Shown here in pieces: positions 53,301 to 62,279 of a stretch of 64,000 nucleotides of DNA. Source of the stretch: Aquila chrysaetos chrysaetos (taxonomy: Eukaryota > Chordata > Aves > Accipitriformes > Accipitridae); the NCBI RefSeq assembly GCF_900496995.4, contig NC_044004.1, forward strand, positions 82,963,538 through 83,027,537. Reading direction: 5' to 3'. The translations under genes and the position numbers were made by a program. The first letter of the stretch is position 1. Each line of letters starts with the position of its first letter. Under the pieces are notes generated by a model. The model did not search any database, was not told the origin of the DNA, and saw only the letters and a program-made list of their open reading frames with translations.

Positions 53301-56300
53301 CTGCAAGGAGCCAAGAGGATGCAGATCAATGTTCACGTCAGAAAATTACCTGAATTTTTGTAAGTGTTCTCTGCTGCGGGGTTGATATCTCAGATCTGAT
53401 TTGATACTCAAAATGAATTTGTCTGCAGTGTTCAGATGGAATATTGGTTGGAGAGAGCAAGTAAAAGGGAGAGAGGAATCCGGTCAAATCTCAACTACGA
53501 GTGGCAGTATCCTCTCTTCTCATAGGTCAAGTAGATTTTGCAGTTCCATCTGCAGAGTAAGACAGTATTCAAGAAAAGCAAGATGTTATGGACAGGTTCC
53601 ATGTGATGCTTGTGGTGGCATCAGTCATATCACACTGGTTTGTTTGCTCCGAGCGAGGGTCTGCCACAGTGGAGTGCAGCTAGAACTCGGAGAGTGGCTA
53701 CTCACTGCAGTGAGGACATGCCATGCTACTCTTCACAGCTTTTAGGAGACGAAAATATTGGAGTTACCATCATTTCTCAGCAGTGGTCACATGAAAACCA
53801 AGTGCGATGGCCTGACCCCAGACAGGGCTGCCCATGCCTTTCCCTGACAAGCCCAAAAAATAGACCTAGTGGTGTGTCTCACAACAATAGGCAAGTCCTA
53901 TCTAAAACTCAGGAGGGGAGGCTCATTTGATCAGTTGGACGGAAGTACCTTGCCTGTGACTGCATTGATATGATAAAGAGAAATCTTTATACTGCAACTT
54001 TGGCAGTCAGTACAACCCTGCAAATGAGACCGGTGTCCCATCCCAAGTAACATGTGAGTAAAATGCCCCTTTTCTTCTTTGTTGCAAGTGGATCCTGCCT
54101 GGTTTTCTGGGTCTTCCAGTTTGAGGGGGATGTCCCCAAACTGCAGCTCAGTTGTGCAGAAATACTGTTCCCTTCATCTTGTGTCTTTCTGACATGTTGA
54201 TTTATTTGTCACCAGTGCTGTGTGATAGTTATTCTTCCCATTCAGCTTCTGAGCTGACGTTTATTGGCACAGCTTTGCTATGTATTATAACTAAAAAAGA
54301 AGTATTTTATCTCCCTGATCCTCTTGGGAGAGTCAGTGATGTTTCTTCAGAATAGCACCGCCTTGTTTTCTAGTGCCCAGGAGCTGTTACATTAACAGAA
54401 CTTAGGAGTAAGCTGTTATTTCATGTGCGCCAAATGTCGGGGGTGCTGTTGTGCGCATGTTGCTTGGACAATAGTTTCTGTGTTTTACAAATATGAGTAA
54501 CCTTCAACATCAGCTTAGCTTAGCATTCCTGCTGACTGGCACAAATCTGTCATTCAGTCGGTTATTAATGAGCCTCTTATGGATCCCTCTCTTCCTCTCT
54601 CTACCAAGTCCCAAAATACGCTATTGCTCCCAAAACAGAATTTATTATTCATCATGGAGATTGAGATTGTTCTACTCCAGTAGGGAGGTGAAAATCAACA
54701 ATAAAAAGGAACAGCCCAGAGGTTTTTTAGGGACATTTTCTGCATTCATTGTTCTATTATAATCTGTCTTCAGAACCCTCAAGTTGAAAAGTTGCAAAAC
54801 CATAATTTTTTATTGGTTTTTTTTTACACAGTGAAACAGGCAACATCCGAACACTAATTTTCCCAGTGATGTATATAAACGAGGTAAATATTTTTGTTAT
54901 TTCTTTGCAGCACTGTGGTATGTTTATGCTTGTAAAAATACTGTCTTTGAGCTAACCAGAAAAGAAAATGCTGGTTTTGTTTTATACAGTGATAGGTAGG
55001 AAGCTGTTGTTGTTTCTTAACTAACATCCTCCTGCTGCTTGTTGACCATAGTACGAAGTTCAGCCCTGCAAAACGCTCTCAGTCAGACAGTCCTTTTAAT
55101 TTCAGAGGTATTGGCCGTGAGAAAAAGGGCTGCTCAGATGAGAAGGCGGGAGTTCACAAGATCACATCTTTTTTTGAGTCATCTTTTGTGAATATTCCTG
55201 TGCTGTAGTTGGATCACTGAGTTAATTGGATTCAGGGAAGACTCTAGGGGACTAGATTAAATGACATACACCATTATTCCAGGCCTATATTATTCCATTC
55301 CTAAACTGAGAGTTAAAAATCACTACTTTCTTTTGAAATGCAAACTAGATGATCCCTCTGGCCACGCAAGGAGAGCTAAGAATTCTTAGAGGAAAAGTAT
55401 ATCGAGAACCAATGAAGCAGAGGTGGAGAGTTGTGGGAGTGTTGTTTCCCTACCCTTCACAAAAGTAAAGCGGTCTAATACAAAGAAGAACAGAAATAAA
55501 TCTTTTTTTTCTCTTCATTTCTCCCTGCTCCAGAGTGTTCTGATTGATGAAGTATCTGCCAGCAAACTCAAGCACGTCCTGCTGGAAGCCAGTGTTGTAA
55601 CTGGAATCCCCTTCGTAATCATGGCTCTAGGAATTGTTTTTGGGATTGTTTTTATTGTGCTCGTGTGCAGGTCCCGGGGAATAAGTGAAGAGGTAAGCAG
55701 CATTTGAATTTGACCTTGCTTACTGTACGTCTGCCTGTATTTGATTTTCTTTTAATTGATTTTACCTGTTCTGTGTCTTTCTGCACACAAACATTTTTAT
55801 ATGTTGTTTTTGTTTAAAATGACCTTTCTAGGGAGGGGAAGTTTTAATAGACTCAGAATAAATGCACCAAAGCAAAAGAATGGAGCTTATATAAGAAACA
55901 CGGTAAGGCAGGTTGTATCTTCTGTGCCTGATTCCTTTGCCAACAGTAGTAAAAAAAAAAAAAAATCAGCCTGTCTAGAGGACCCTGAAGGATAAGACGT
56001 AAAAGTCCACCATATGTGATGGACAGATTCCGTCAGCGACAATCTGACAATGTTCTCAGTAGAAACAATTGCGTTGTGCCACTTGATTATTTTTCAGAAT
56101 ATTTATGACCAAAACCAGATGAATTTTACAGACAACAGCATGCAGAAGTTTTATCCAGACAGTACTATTTTCTATGTCTATTTATGAAAAGTTCTGTCAC
56201 AAAATGACATGCTGGCCTTAACATTGCTAGCCATGTTGAAAGCTGATGCCAAAATTTCACCCTGATAGGCAAGGCAGTCGGGTTCAGGTGGGACAAACTG

Positions 56301-57319
56301 TGGATCCTTTGGTTAGAGAAATAGACTGGGTACTCTAGTAGGCTGTTTCCTCCTTGTAGTTGCTGTGGTCTTAGTGTGTGGTCTTGCTTGTGTGACGTTT
56401 CCTAAATACTTCCTAACAGTGTGAGAAAGCGCCCTCACGCCTACCTCCAGAGCACCCAGCCACACCGTGCGTATGCTTTGTCTTAGTCAGTGGGACCCAT
56501 CTGGGTCAGTGGGTCCCGCTGCCGTCACATCTCTGGTGGGACTAGAGGTGTGACGGTAGTGGCAGCAGTGGCGGCTCTTCGGCGGCGAGGTCTGCAGCCT
56601 CCTTTCCTCGAGCAGTGGCTTTGAGCAGCTGATCTTTGGCTCTCTCGGCTTCATTCTTGATTTTCTCTCTGCGTACCCAGGAAGCGTTTCACGAGCAGAT
56701 GCTCTCAGGACTGTACTTCAGGCTCCTTTTCAAGAGAGACTGGTGCTTTTTGCTTTGAGCTCTTGAGCCTGCCTGTGTCATTGGCAGGCTCAGCTAGAGA
56801 GTCAAAACCATCCCATTGCCTGAGGATCCTGTCCCAGGCTTTCGTGCCCCACCCTACATGTATAGCTTCATACCAGCTCTCTTCGATGTTCCTGAACACT
56901 GCATAGGGATTAAAACGACAAAGGGACACCTAAATTCCATGTTTTCTCTACATTGCTTTTGTTGCTTTTCCTGCAAACAAAAGTAATTCGGCTAGTTATA
57001 GCTCTCCTTCTGATTCTCCCTCCCACCAGGGTGGTTATGGCCTGCCATCATCTGTAAGGTGCTCCAGTGAGCCCGAGGTCCCTGCCCAAGCCACCGTCCA
57101 CCCTCTGGCGCTTTTTTTGGTGCAGTGCTGTCTCTGTTGCAGGAAATTGTACTTAGAAGTAGGAGCCAAGAGCTTTTTCCTTTCCTGTTTGGAATCTCAG
57201 CGATCCAGCTTTCCCACCGTGGAAGCACTCTAATGTGCCACACTAAACTTTGCTGTGTTGCGATTTTTTTCTTTCAGAGTACCGAAGATGAAAGGTCCCC
57301 ACTTATCAGGACGTCTTAG
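35182..57319 (+). CDS. SCARB2: SCARB2 (LIMP-2), lysosomal integral membrane protein 2, complete, 12 exons
   Basis: LIMP-2 is a CD36-family glycoprotein of late endosomes and lysosomes that carries beta-glucocerebrosidase from the ER to lysosomes. The 12 exons sum to 1449 bases, 482 residues plus stop; human has 478. All introns are GT-AG and all phases agree. Residues about 5-27 are the N-terminal membrane helix and about 441-461 the C-terminal one, with a large lumenal domain between. Nine N-glycosylation sequons at or equivalent to the human sites are present (45, 68, 105, 206, 224, 249, 304, 328, 415); the human Asn430 site is absent. The disulfide cysteines 274, 315, 321 and 332 are kept. 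The cytosolic tail ends [10 protein letters not shown], keeping the acidic Leu-Ile lysosomal sorting signal. In the enzyme-binding helical region, human His171 is Arg and Asp174 is His. The extra length is about three residues near 306-309 and one at the C-terminus. The Kozak context is GCAGCCATGA. Confidence 0.97.
35375..35402 (+). repeat. (GGGA)n tract, G-quadruplex-prone
   Basis: About seven GGGA units lie 77 bases downstream of SCARB2 exon 1, on the non-template strand. Runs of three G spaced by one A fit the G-quadruplex pattern. Confidence 0.9.
41061..41078 (+). repeat. (GGT)6 microsatellite
   Basis: Six perfect GGT units followed by GATG, in SCARB2 intron 1. Confidence 0.95.
41999..42156 (+). 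CDS. SCARB2: SCARB2 exon 2
   Basis: Residues 40-91 plus two bases. It contains sequons N45GT and N68VT and the family signature [13 protein letters not shown], then [10 protein letters not shown]. Acceptor TTTCAG, donor GTAGGA. Confidence 0.96.
42157..46016. other. SCARB2: SCARB2 intron 2
   Basis: 3.9 kb. Overlapping open frames occur at 43561-44256 on both strands (largest 186 codons, - strand, 43696-44256) in a locally GC-rich stretch. None has a recognisable domain or splice context. No repeat family is recognised. Confidence 0.75.
46017..46164 (+). CDS. SCARB2: SCARB2 exon 3
   Basis: Residues 92-141, with sequon N105GT and the motif [16 protein letters not shown] that closely matches human. 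Acceptor TTTTTCAG, donor GTGAGT. Confidence 0.96.
46165..47652. other. SCARB2: SCARB2 intron 3
   Basis: 1.5 kb with an A-run of about 16 at 46574-46590. Nothing else stands out. Confidence 0.8.
47653..47841 (+). CDS. SCARB2: SCARB2 exon 4 (glucocerebrosidase-binding helices)
   Basis: Residues 142-204, in phase 0 on both sides. It includes [20 protein letters not shown] and then LWGYKD. Position 171 is Arg (CGC, 47740-47742) and 174 is His (CAT, 47749-47751), where human has His and Asp. Donor GTAACT. Confidence 0.95.
48627..48718 (+). CDS. SCARB2: SCARB2 exon 5
   Basis: Residues 205-234 plus two bases, with sequons N206GT and N224FS and the segment [18 protein letters not shown]. Acceptor TTTGCAG, donor GTAAGT. 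Intron 4 before it (47842-48626) shows nothing recognisable. Confidence 0.96.
49449..49568 (+). CDS. SCARB2: SCARB2 exon 6
   Basis: Residues 235-274 plus two bases, with CNMINGTDG (sequon N249) and ending at SSDFC, Cys274. Acceptor TTCTTCAG, donor GTAAGG. Intron 5 (48719-49448) holds no feature. Confidence 0.96.
50502..50680 (+). CDS. SCARB2: SCARB2 exon 7
   Basis: Residues 275-334. It contains sequon N304TT, cysteines 315, 321 and 332, and the motif [11 protein letters not shown]. Compared with human there are about three extra residues before DNAGFC. Donor GTATGT. Intron 6 (49569-50501) holds no feature. Confidence 0.96.
51233..51351 (+). CDS. SCARB2: SCARB2 exon 8
   Basis: Residues 335-374, with PHFYQAD and EGMHP and the end HETFLDINP, typical of the CD36 family. 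Acceptor TTCTAG, donor GTAAGT. Intron 7 (50681-51232) holds no feature. Confidence 0.96.
51352..53285. other. SCARB2: SCARB2 intron 8
   Basis: 1.9 kb, host of the solo LTR. A short TCTTG repeat (about three and a half units) lies near 53159-53175 and a T-rich tract precedes the exon 9 acceptor. Confidence 0.85.
51904..52438 (-). mobile_element. solo LTR of an avian endogenous retrovirus
   Basis: A 535-bp element with TG...CA ends lies in SCARB2 intron 8. Read on the - strand it starts TGCACTGG and continues GCTGGGATAGA, then AGTAGCTGGTA, GCTATGTTTTG and GTTATCAACA-type motifs in complement. Read on the + strand it begins TGTGGTTTAACCCCGG and CAGCTGAGCACCACACAGC. These are the motifs of an LTR family abundant in bird genomes, recognised from memory. 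Flanks ATACT and ACACT look like a diverged 5-bp target duplication. No internal viral genes are present, so it is a solo LTR left by recombination. Confidence 0.85.
53286..53359 (+). CDS. SCARB2: SCARB2 exon 9
   Basis: Residues 375-398 plus two bases: [20 protein letters not shown] and then LPEF. Acceptor TTCCTCAG, donor GTAAGT. Confidence 0.95.
53360..54831. other. SCARB2: SCARB2 intron 9
   Basis: 1.5 kb. Two overlapping open frames of about 110 codons at 53401-53930 have no recognisable domain. Nothing else stands out. Confidence 0.75.
54832..54883 (+). CDS. SCARB2: SCARB2 exon 10
   Basis: Short 52-base exon, residues 399-416: [18 protein letters not shown]. The sequon N415ES is completed by the first codon of exon 11. 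Acceptor TTTACACAG, donor GTAAAT. Intron 10 after it (54884-55533) holds no feature. Confidence 0.95.
55534..55692 (+). CDS. SCARB2: SCARB2 exon 11 (C-terminal membrane helix)
   Basis: Residues 417-469. The helix [20 protein letters not shown] leads to Cys461 and the basic RSRG stop-transfer. Human has a sequon at Asn430; here the equivalent is HVLLEAS without Asn. Donor GTAAGC. Confidence 0.96.
55693..57277. other. SCARB2: SCARB2 intron 11
   Basis: 1.6 kb. It holds an A-run of 14 (55950-55965), a GC-rich hairpin and a coding-like antisense block at about 56580-56930 that are described under findings. Confidence 0.75.
56705..56929 (-). pseudogene. possible antisense gene remnant in SCARB2 intron 11
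   Basis: On the - strand 74 codons read like real protein ([18 protein letters not shown], then [10 protein letters not shown] and [10 protein letters not shown]). After the stop, a second coding-like stretch in another frame (about 56690-56580) reads [20 protein letters not shown] and continues [13 protein letters not shown], a charged helix. Adjacent open segments in different frames suggest a frameshifted, degraded coding sequence such as a processed pseudogene. I do not recognise the parent gene. Chance cannot be excluded. Confidence 0.3.
57278..57319 (+). CDS. SCARB2: SCARB2 exon 12 (cytosolic tail and stop)
   Basis: Thirteen codons, [13 protein letters not shown], then TAG at 57317-57319. 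E474-RSP-L478-I479 is the acidic Leu-Ile signal bound by AP adaptor complexes. Human ends DERAPLIRT, one residue shorter. Acceptor CTTTCAG. Confidence 0.96.
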   Translation, partial: STEDERSPLIRTS

Positions 57320-57348
57320 TAGATTTTCTTTAACATGTGAGCTTGGAG

Positions 57349-57622
57349 AATAAACTCTTAGAGCTGACTTAATACCAACTACCACTACCCAGTGTTGTCC
57401 ACTGTGGAGAAACGATCGTGTCAAGTATAACTTTTTGTGGTATAGAGATGGAAGAGAATCTGCACTGTCATCAAGGGAGGAGACTTTTCTTACCAGCTAA
57501 GTTACAACTTTAAAACTACATTTTAAAACTGCTTGAGATCCTGCTTTTCTCAACCCCGCACTCTCTTTGTACCTGCACTGACAGCCATAGACGATCATAA
57601 CCACTATATCAGCGAAAATAAA
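57349..57622 (+). terminator. SCARB2: SCARB2 candidate poly(A) signals
   Basis: AATAAA occurs at 57349-57354, only 30 bases after the stop, and again at 57617-57622, about 300 bases after it. The second is the more plausible proximal site. The human gene has a much longer 3' UTR, so transcripts may extend to about 58.3 kb. Confidence 0.45.
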
Positions 57623-59600
57623 ATGGCCTGATTCATTACAGAAATGACACGGGTAAGACTTGCAAATGGCCTTAGGAGTGTGGGCTGCAAAGTACCCTTC
57701 TAGAAAGAGAGCAGGCTCCTGTATCGCCCAGGAACAACGGACTATTTTGCTGTAGGCCTAGTATTGTCTTTTCTGTAAAGTGTTGCGCGCTACTTATTAC
57801 CAGTATGCACTGACTGTTTATTATTAATGTCATTGGTCCTTTCACAAAACTGATTTGTACAACTAATCCAAAACACTGAGTGAAATGCTTTTCCGTACAG
57901 ACTTCTTAACTGTTCTAACTCTGCACAGGATCCCGTTGCATGTTAGCGATGCATTTATCCTTAAGGTTTTGGGTTTTTCCTTCAACTTAAAATAGAAAAC
58001 ACAACACAACATTGTTCTTGATGGTAGAGGGTACAAAAATGGTGTTCTTTTTCCCCTGGTATTTGTGTCACAGTTATCAGCTGTGTGGTCTAATGTGAAT
58101 GCAGACTTGGCAGTTACATTTGCTGTTTAGGATAAAAGCACACCTCCATGTTAAGGTATGTATAGGGCCCTGAGAAGTCATCACACTTTTTTTATTTGTC
58201 AAGTGGAATCTTGTTTTAAAAATCACAGAAGTATTTTTTTCCCTAATTAAAAGAATATTCTCACTGAGAAGTATTTCCATTAGATCTAGATAGCGAAACA
58301 TATTTTAAAAATGTATTATTGTCTTCTAAATAGAGGCAATGGTTTTTGCATTGTTTTGGTTTGGGTTATTTTTCCTAGCTGGTGATTTGTTCAACGGTTT
58401 TCTTCATCTGAAGCCAGTTCCAACCAGGAAGTTTCATGGTGCCTGCAATTATTTATTAACTATATTAGCTAAAAGCACCTGGCACAGCCCCGGGTCCTTG
58501 CAGTGTTGCAGTTGCAGCTTTGCTTCTTCCATGCATTTGCCTCAGCAGAAGGCCAGAGCTGGTATCCTAAACCTCCACCCACGACGAAGATGCCGGCAGG
58601 ACATTCGCCTGCCTGTTGCCTTGAGAACTGCAACCGTACGCCCAGGGAACGACAAACTTCATCACAACTTCTTACAGCCAGTCGTCTCAAAGGAGCAACC
58701 ACTCCATTTGACATCGTGGGCTCAAACTGCCACCTCTTCTCCGTGTCCCCCTCCCAGCCCCCCTCCCCAAAATGTTGCTTTCTGGGAGGCCAGGCTGAAA
58801 GTGACACTCTGTGAAAACATTTTGGGAACTTTCTTTGCTCTGCTTTTACCCAGATACTGCTCTTCTTGCCACGTTCCGGATGCCAGATACGTTGTTGGTG
58901 TTACAGCCGCCTCAGTGCTTTTGTGCTTCCCTGGCCGACTGCGGGGAAGAACCTGTCACGTAGGGAAAGTCAAGTGGATTTTCTCTCCTACAGCGGGGAC
59001 AGCCTGGCCCCAAATTAACGGTGTCAGGAAGGGGACAAGGGAAAAACTGCCGATTCTGTTGTAAGGCAGATCCGCAGTAGGAAAGGGGTCTTCCTCAGCC
59101 AGGGACGCTGCAGGTGTGGAGCGACCCCGGGGCTGCGTGGGGGCTGCCATGAGCACGGTGCAGCCGTGCAGATCTCTTTCTTGAGTCCATACACCCCGAT
59201 TTTTGTTGGGTGTTGACGACTCTTCGTCGGGCCTCGAGTGGAAGGAGCCGCGTCGCTCTCCTGACGGAGCTCGCTCTGGTCTCTGCCTGCCCCGGCTCCC
59301 TCAGAATGGGGCCGCGGTGCCCCCCGACGCGTCCCTGGGACTTCGCCCTTCAGAGCTGTTCTTTTTCTGAAGCTTTGTACCTTTCCGCATCGCTGTTTCT
59401 TTATGTTTCTCTAACACGATACAGCGCTTTAAGCTGCGCTTTTATTTTCCTTGCTGAATCGCTGTGGTCCGTCCGCTCTGCCCCCTGACCATTTTTCCCC
59501 GGCAGATTCTCTTAAATCTCTGTTAAACCAAAAGCAGGACGTTTTCTTCTCCTGATACAAGGGGAAGATCTGTTCGGGTTTCTTGGCCCTTTTTTTGAAC
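57623..59600. other. distal SCARB2 3' UTR and intergenic DNA to NUP54
   Basis: About 2 kb. AT-rich sequence up to about 58340 is consistent with extended 3' UTR. It becomes GC-richer afterwards and contains the 241-codon open frame listed separately. Confidence 0.55.
58339..59064 (+). other. unassigned 241-codon open reading frame
   Basis: An uninterrupted + strand frame starts MVFALFWFGLFFLAGDLF, a hydrophobic start, and runs on with many Cys, Pro and Arg and no domain I recognise. It lies about 1 kb after the SCARB2 stop. It is the longest ORF in the window not explained by an annotated gene or a CpG island. The composition looks random after the first 25 residues, so it is not called as a gene. 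Confidence 0.2.
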
Positions 59601-59813
59601 TGTCCCGTTCCCCCCCCCCCCCCCGCCAGGGATGGTGTCCCATCTCCCCCCGCCCCAGCCGTACGTAGTGGTACAGCCCGCGGCGATAACCTGACGGCCG
59701 CGTTAACCGGAAGCGCTTAGCGGCAGCGGCCGGAAACGGCGGCGGTTTGTTTCTGGTCGGACCTCTCCGGGGGCTGCACGCGCTTCCCGCTGGCCCCGCC
59801 AACAGAGCAGCTC
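59600..59813 (+). promoter_or_regulatory. NUP54: NUP54 core promoter with ETS sites
   Basis: CpG-rich sequence without a TATA box. ACCGGAAG at 59706-59713 is a textbook ETS/GABP site, and CCGGAAA at 59730-59736 is a second one 24 bases on. Such pairs are typical of housekeeping genes. The transcription start is probably within about 100 bases of the start codon. Confidence 0.6.
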
Positions 59814-59865
59814 ATGGCTTTCAACTTCGGGGCGCCGGCGGGCGCCGGGGCCGCCAACCCGACCG
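59814..59865 (+). CDS. NUP54: NUP54 exon 1
   Basis: Seventeen codons plus one base, donor G|GTGAGC. The start ATG is the only one that gives the conserved AFNFGAP N-terminus. Confidence 0.9.
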
Positions 59866-62279
59866 GTGAGCGCGGAGGGTACCGGGCGGCGGCAGGAGCC
59901 GGGGCGGGACGGGACGGGGGGGGGGGGGGTGGAGTCTTTTTCCTTCCTCGCGGCGCGGTAGCCGAGCCCCAACGGTCCTGGGCGCGCGTGCCCTCCCGCC
60001 CCACCAATGAGACCCGCGGCCCCCTCAGCGGCGGCGAGGGGCGCGTGCCCCCCCACCAATGAGACCCGCGGCCCCCTCAGCGGCGGCGAGGGGCGCGTGC
60101 CCCCCCACCAATGAGACCCGCGGCCCCCTCAGCGGCGGCGAGGGGCGCGTGCCCCCCCACCAATGAGACCCGCGGCCCCCTCAGCGGCGGCGAGGGGCGC
60201 GTGCCCCCCCACCAATGAGACCCGCGGCCCCCTCAGCGGCGGCGAGGGGCGCGTGCCCCCCCACCAATGAGACCCGCGGCCCCCCCAGCGGCGGCGAGGG
60301 GCGCGTGCCCCCCCACCAATGAGACCCGCGGCCCCCTCAGCGGCGGCGAGGGGCGCGTGCCCCCCCACCAATGAGACCCGCGGTCCCCTCAGCGGCGGCG
60401 AGGGGCGCGTGCCCCCCCACCAATGAGACCCGCGGCCCCCTCAGCGGCGACGAGGGGCGCGTGCCCCCCCACCAATGAGACCCGCCGTCCCCTCAGCGGC
60501 GGCCGGGCGCGCGTGCCCCCCGCCCTCTCCTCAGCGCCATCCGCAGCCCCTCAGCGGCCGCGGGAAGCCCGGTCCCCGCCGGTCTCCGTTGAGTGCGGAG
60601 CGCCATGGGCACGGCCGCGCGGAGCTGTCCTCGGCGGGGCTTTGGCGGGGACGGGTGTGGCCGGGGACGGGGCCGTGGTCGTCTCCTCTCGCCTTTTTTC
60701 GGCGGAACCGGTGAGATGTGAGATGTGAGCTTCCCCCTGCTAGTTTTCTCCCACCCGCCTTCGGTCAAACGCTGTGTCCACCGTACCGGCCGGGTTTTGT
60801 TGGGTTTTTGTCTTTCTCCCGCGTGAACAGTTCCTGCGCGGTGGTGGCGGGTCCGTGTCGGGAGGTGTCCAGGGCTTGATGCTGGCGAAAGAAGAGTCAG
60901 TTGCTCTGAGGGCGCTTGTGATGTGTTGATGCACGGTGGTGCCTGTCTAATGCTGCCAGGTCACTCGGATCATCGCTTTTGATTGCAGTAATGTTCCTGT
61001 TTGGATGAGATGCTCTTGGAAGTTAATTTTAGAGCAGTGTAAAAGATAGTGCTTAACTTGTAAAGTAAGGAAGACTTTTTCCCTCTTATTGTTTTGCTGC
61101 TGTCAAGGGACTGTCAGTCTTGGTGAAATGTAAGCCAGAGCCTTCCTTACTCTCTCTTAGTAAAATAATTCTTTGTTGGCTTTTAGAGCAGACAGTGAGC
61201 CCTTTGGACAGGGCTCACCTTCGCTGCAGTTAGCCTGGAGTATACTGTGTGGTCTCTCACTCTGACTCTGGCTGGTTTAGACAGAGATTTTCTGGCCCCA
61301 TCTTAAGTAAAAGATGATCTTGTACTGCTTGTACGCTGTTAGAAGGTTTATTGTGCTCGCAGAGCAGTATGAGAGGGAATTCTGGGATCACACCCCAGGA
61401 CTGCCCATTGCCTGTCTGTCTATCTAGTATGAACCTGTTCTCGGCTGCTTCTGGGGAGGGAGTCGGGGAGCTGCTGTATTAGCATTTTTCTTAGTGCTGG
61501 AAAACCTGGATGCATCTGGTAAGTTACCAGCAAGCGCTGGACTAGACAGATTTTGCAAATTTAACTTGAATAAGTCTGCCCTGCAGTATTTGAGGCACGC
61601 ATGGTGCCTCAGCTGCTGGAGTTGTATTTTGTGTTTATTCTGCTATCACTGGTCATATGTGGGTATGGTATTAGCATGAAGATAGTTTATTCTTGCCTTC
61701 CTGATAGCATGTGAAATAATTATGCTACTATCAGTTACATTAGTACAGATGCAGCTGTATCAAGCAGTCTTAGGCAGTTAAAAATTACTGTTAACAGGAA
61801 TGTTGATTCACGTGGATATTTTCATGTATAGCTTTGAACTAAGATGGAAAAAATGTTAGCTGCTTTATATGCAGTATAGTTGAAAAATAAGATGCTCACA
61901 GCAGTGATGTGGGGAGAGCGGGTTAAACAGAAAGCTTTTAACTGTCCTCCTTGTGTTCAATAAATAATGTTTAATGCCAGTTAATGTCTTACTCTTGTTT
62001 TTAACTATGCCTGTCTTGTCCATAGTGATGGAAAAATTTTTTAGCTTTTCTTTCCTGAACCTACCTTTTACTTGGAACTAATGTTACCTTGCTCTTTTTC
62101 TGCTTCCCGCTTGTCAGGATTTGGTGGGCTTGAAACTACAAACTCCACTGCCAGTGGGTTTAATTTTGGGGGTTTCGGATTAACTGCTAATCCTGCAGTG
62201 AATTTTAATATTGGGAATTTCGGTGTTTCCACTACCTCAACTCCACCATTCAATTTTGGTAACAGTCTGGCAAGTGCAG
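59814..62279 (+). CDS. NUP54: NUP54 nucleoporin, 5' part (exons 1-2), partial
   Basis: NUP54 is the FG nucleoporin that forms the central channel complex with NUP62 and NUP58. Exon 1 gives MAFNFGAPAGAGAANPT, matching the human start MAFNFGAPSG. Exon 2 gives 54 residues with FG motifs (GFGG, GFNFGGFG, GNFG, PFNFG) separated by Thr, Ser and Asn spacers, as expected of the N-terminal FG domain. Exons join in phase 1. The alpha-helical C-terminal part lies beyond the window. The gene follows SCARB2 on the same strand, as in human. Confidence 0.9.
59866..62117. other. NUP54: NUP54 intron 1
   Basis: 2.25 kb. The first 850 bases continue the CpG island, with a G-run at 59918-59930, and hold the 52-bp minisatellite. 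The remainder is ordinary sequence. Confidence 0.85.
60004..60523 (+). repeat. 52-bp GC-rich minisatellite, ten units, each with a CCAAT box
   Basis: CCAATGAGACCCGCGG starts recur at 60004, 60056, 60108, 60160, 60212, 60264, 60316, 60368, 60420 and 60472, exactly 52 bases apart. The remainder of each unit is CCCCTCAGCGGCGGCGAGG followed by GGCGCGTGCCCCCCCA. The first five units are nearly identical; single changes appear in units 6, 8 and 9, and unit 10 is degenerate. It starts about 140 bases after NUP54 exon 1. Confidence 0.97.
62118..62279 (+). CDS. NUP54: NUP54 exon 2 (FG repeats)
   Basis: Acceptor CTTGTCAG, donor GCAG|GTAGAT. It encodes GFGGLETTNSTASGFNFGGF and the following FG-type repeats up to SLASA. 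162 bases, phase 1 in and out, so skipping it would keep the frame. Confidence 0.88.

Noticed and set aside
60129-60768. Open frames running through the 52-bp minisatellite
   Set aside because: Three 52-base units equal 156 bases, so a stop-free GC-rich unit opens all frames. The repetitive peptide is a product of the repeat.
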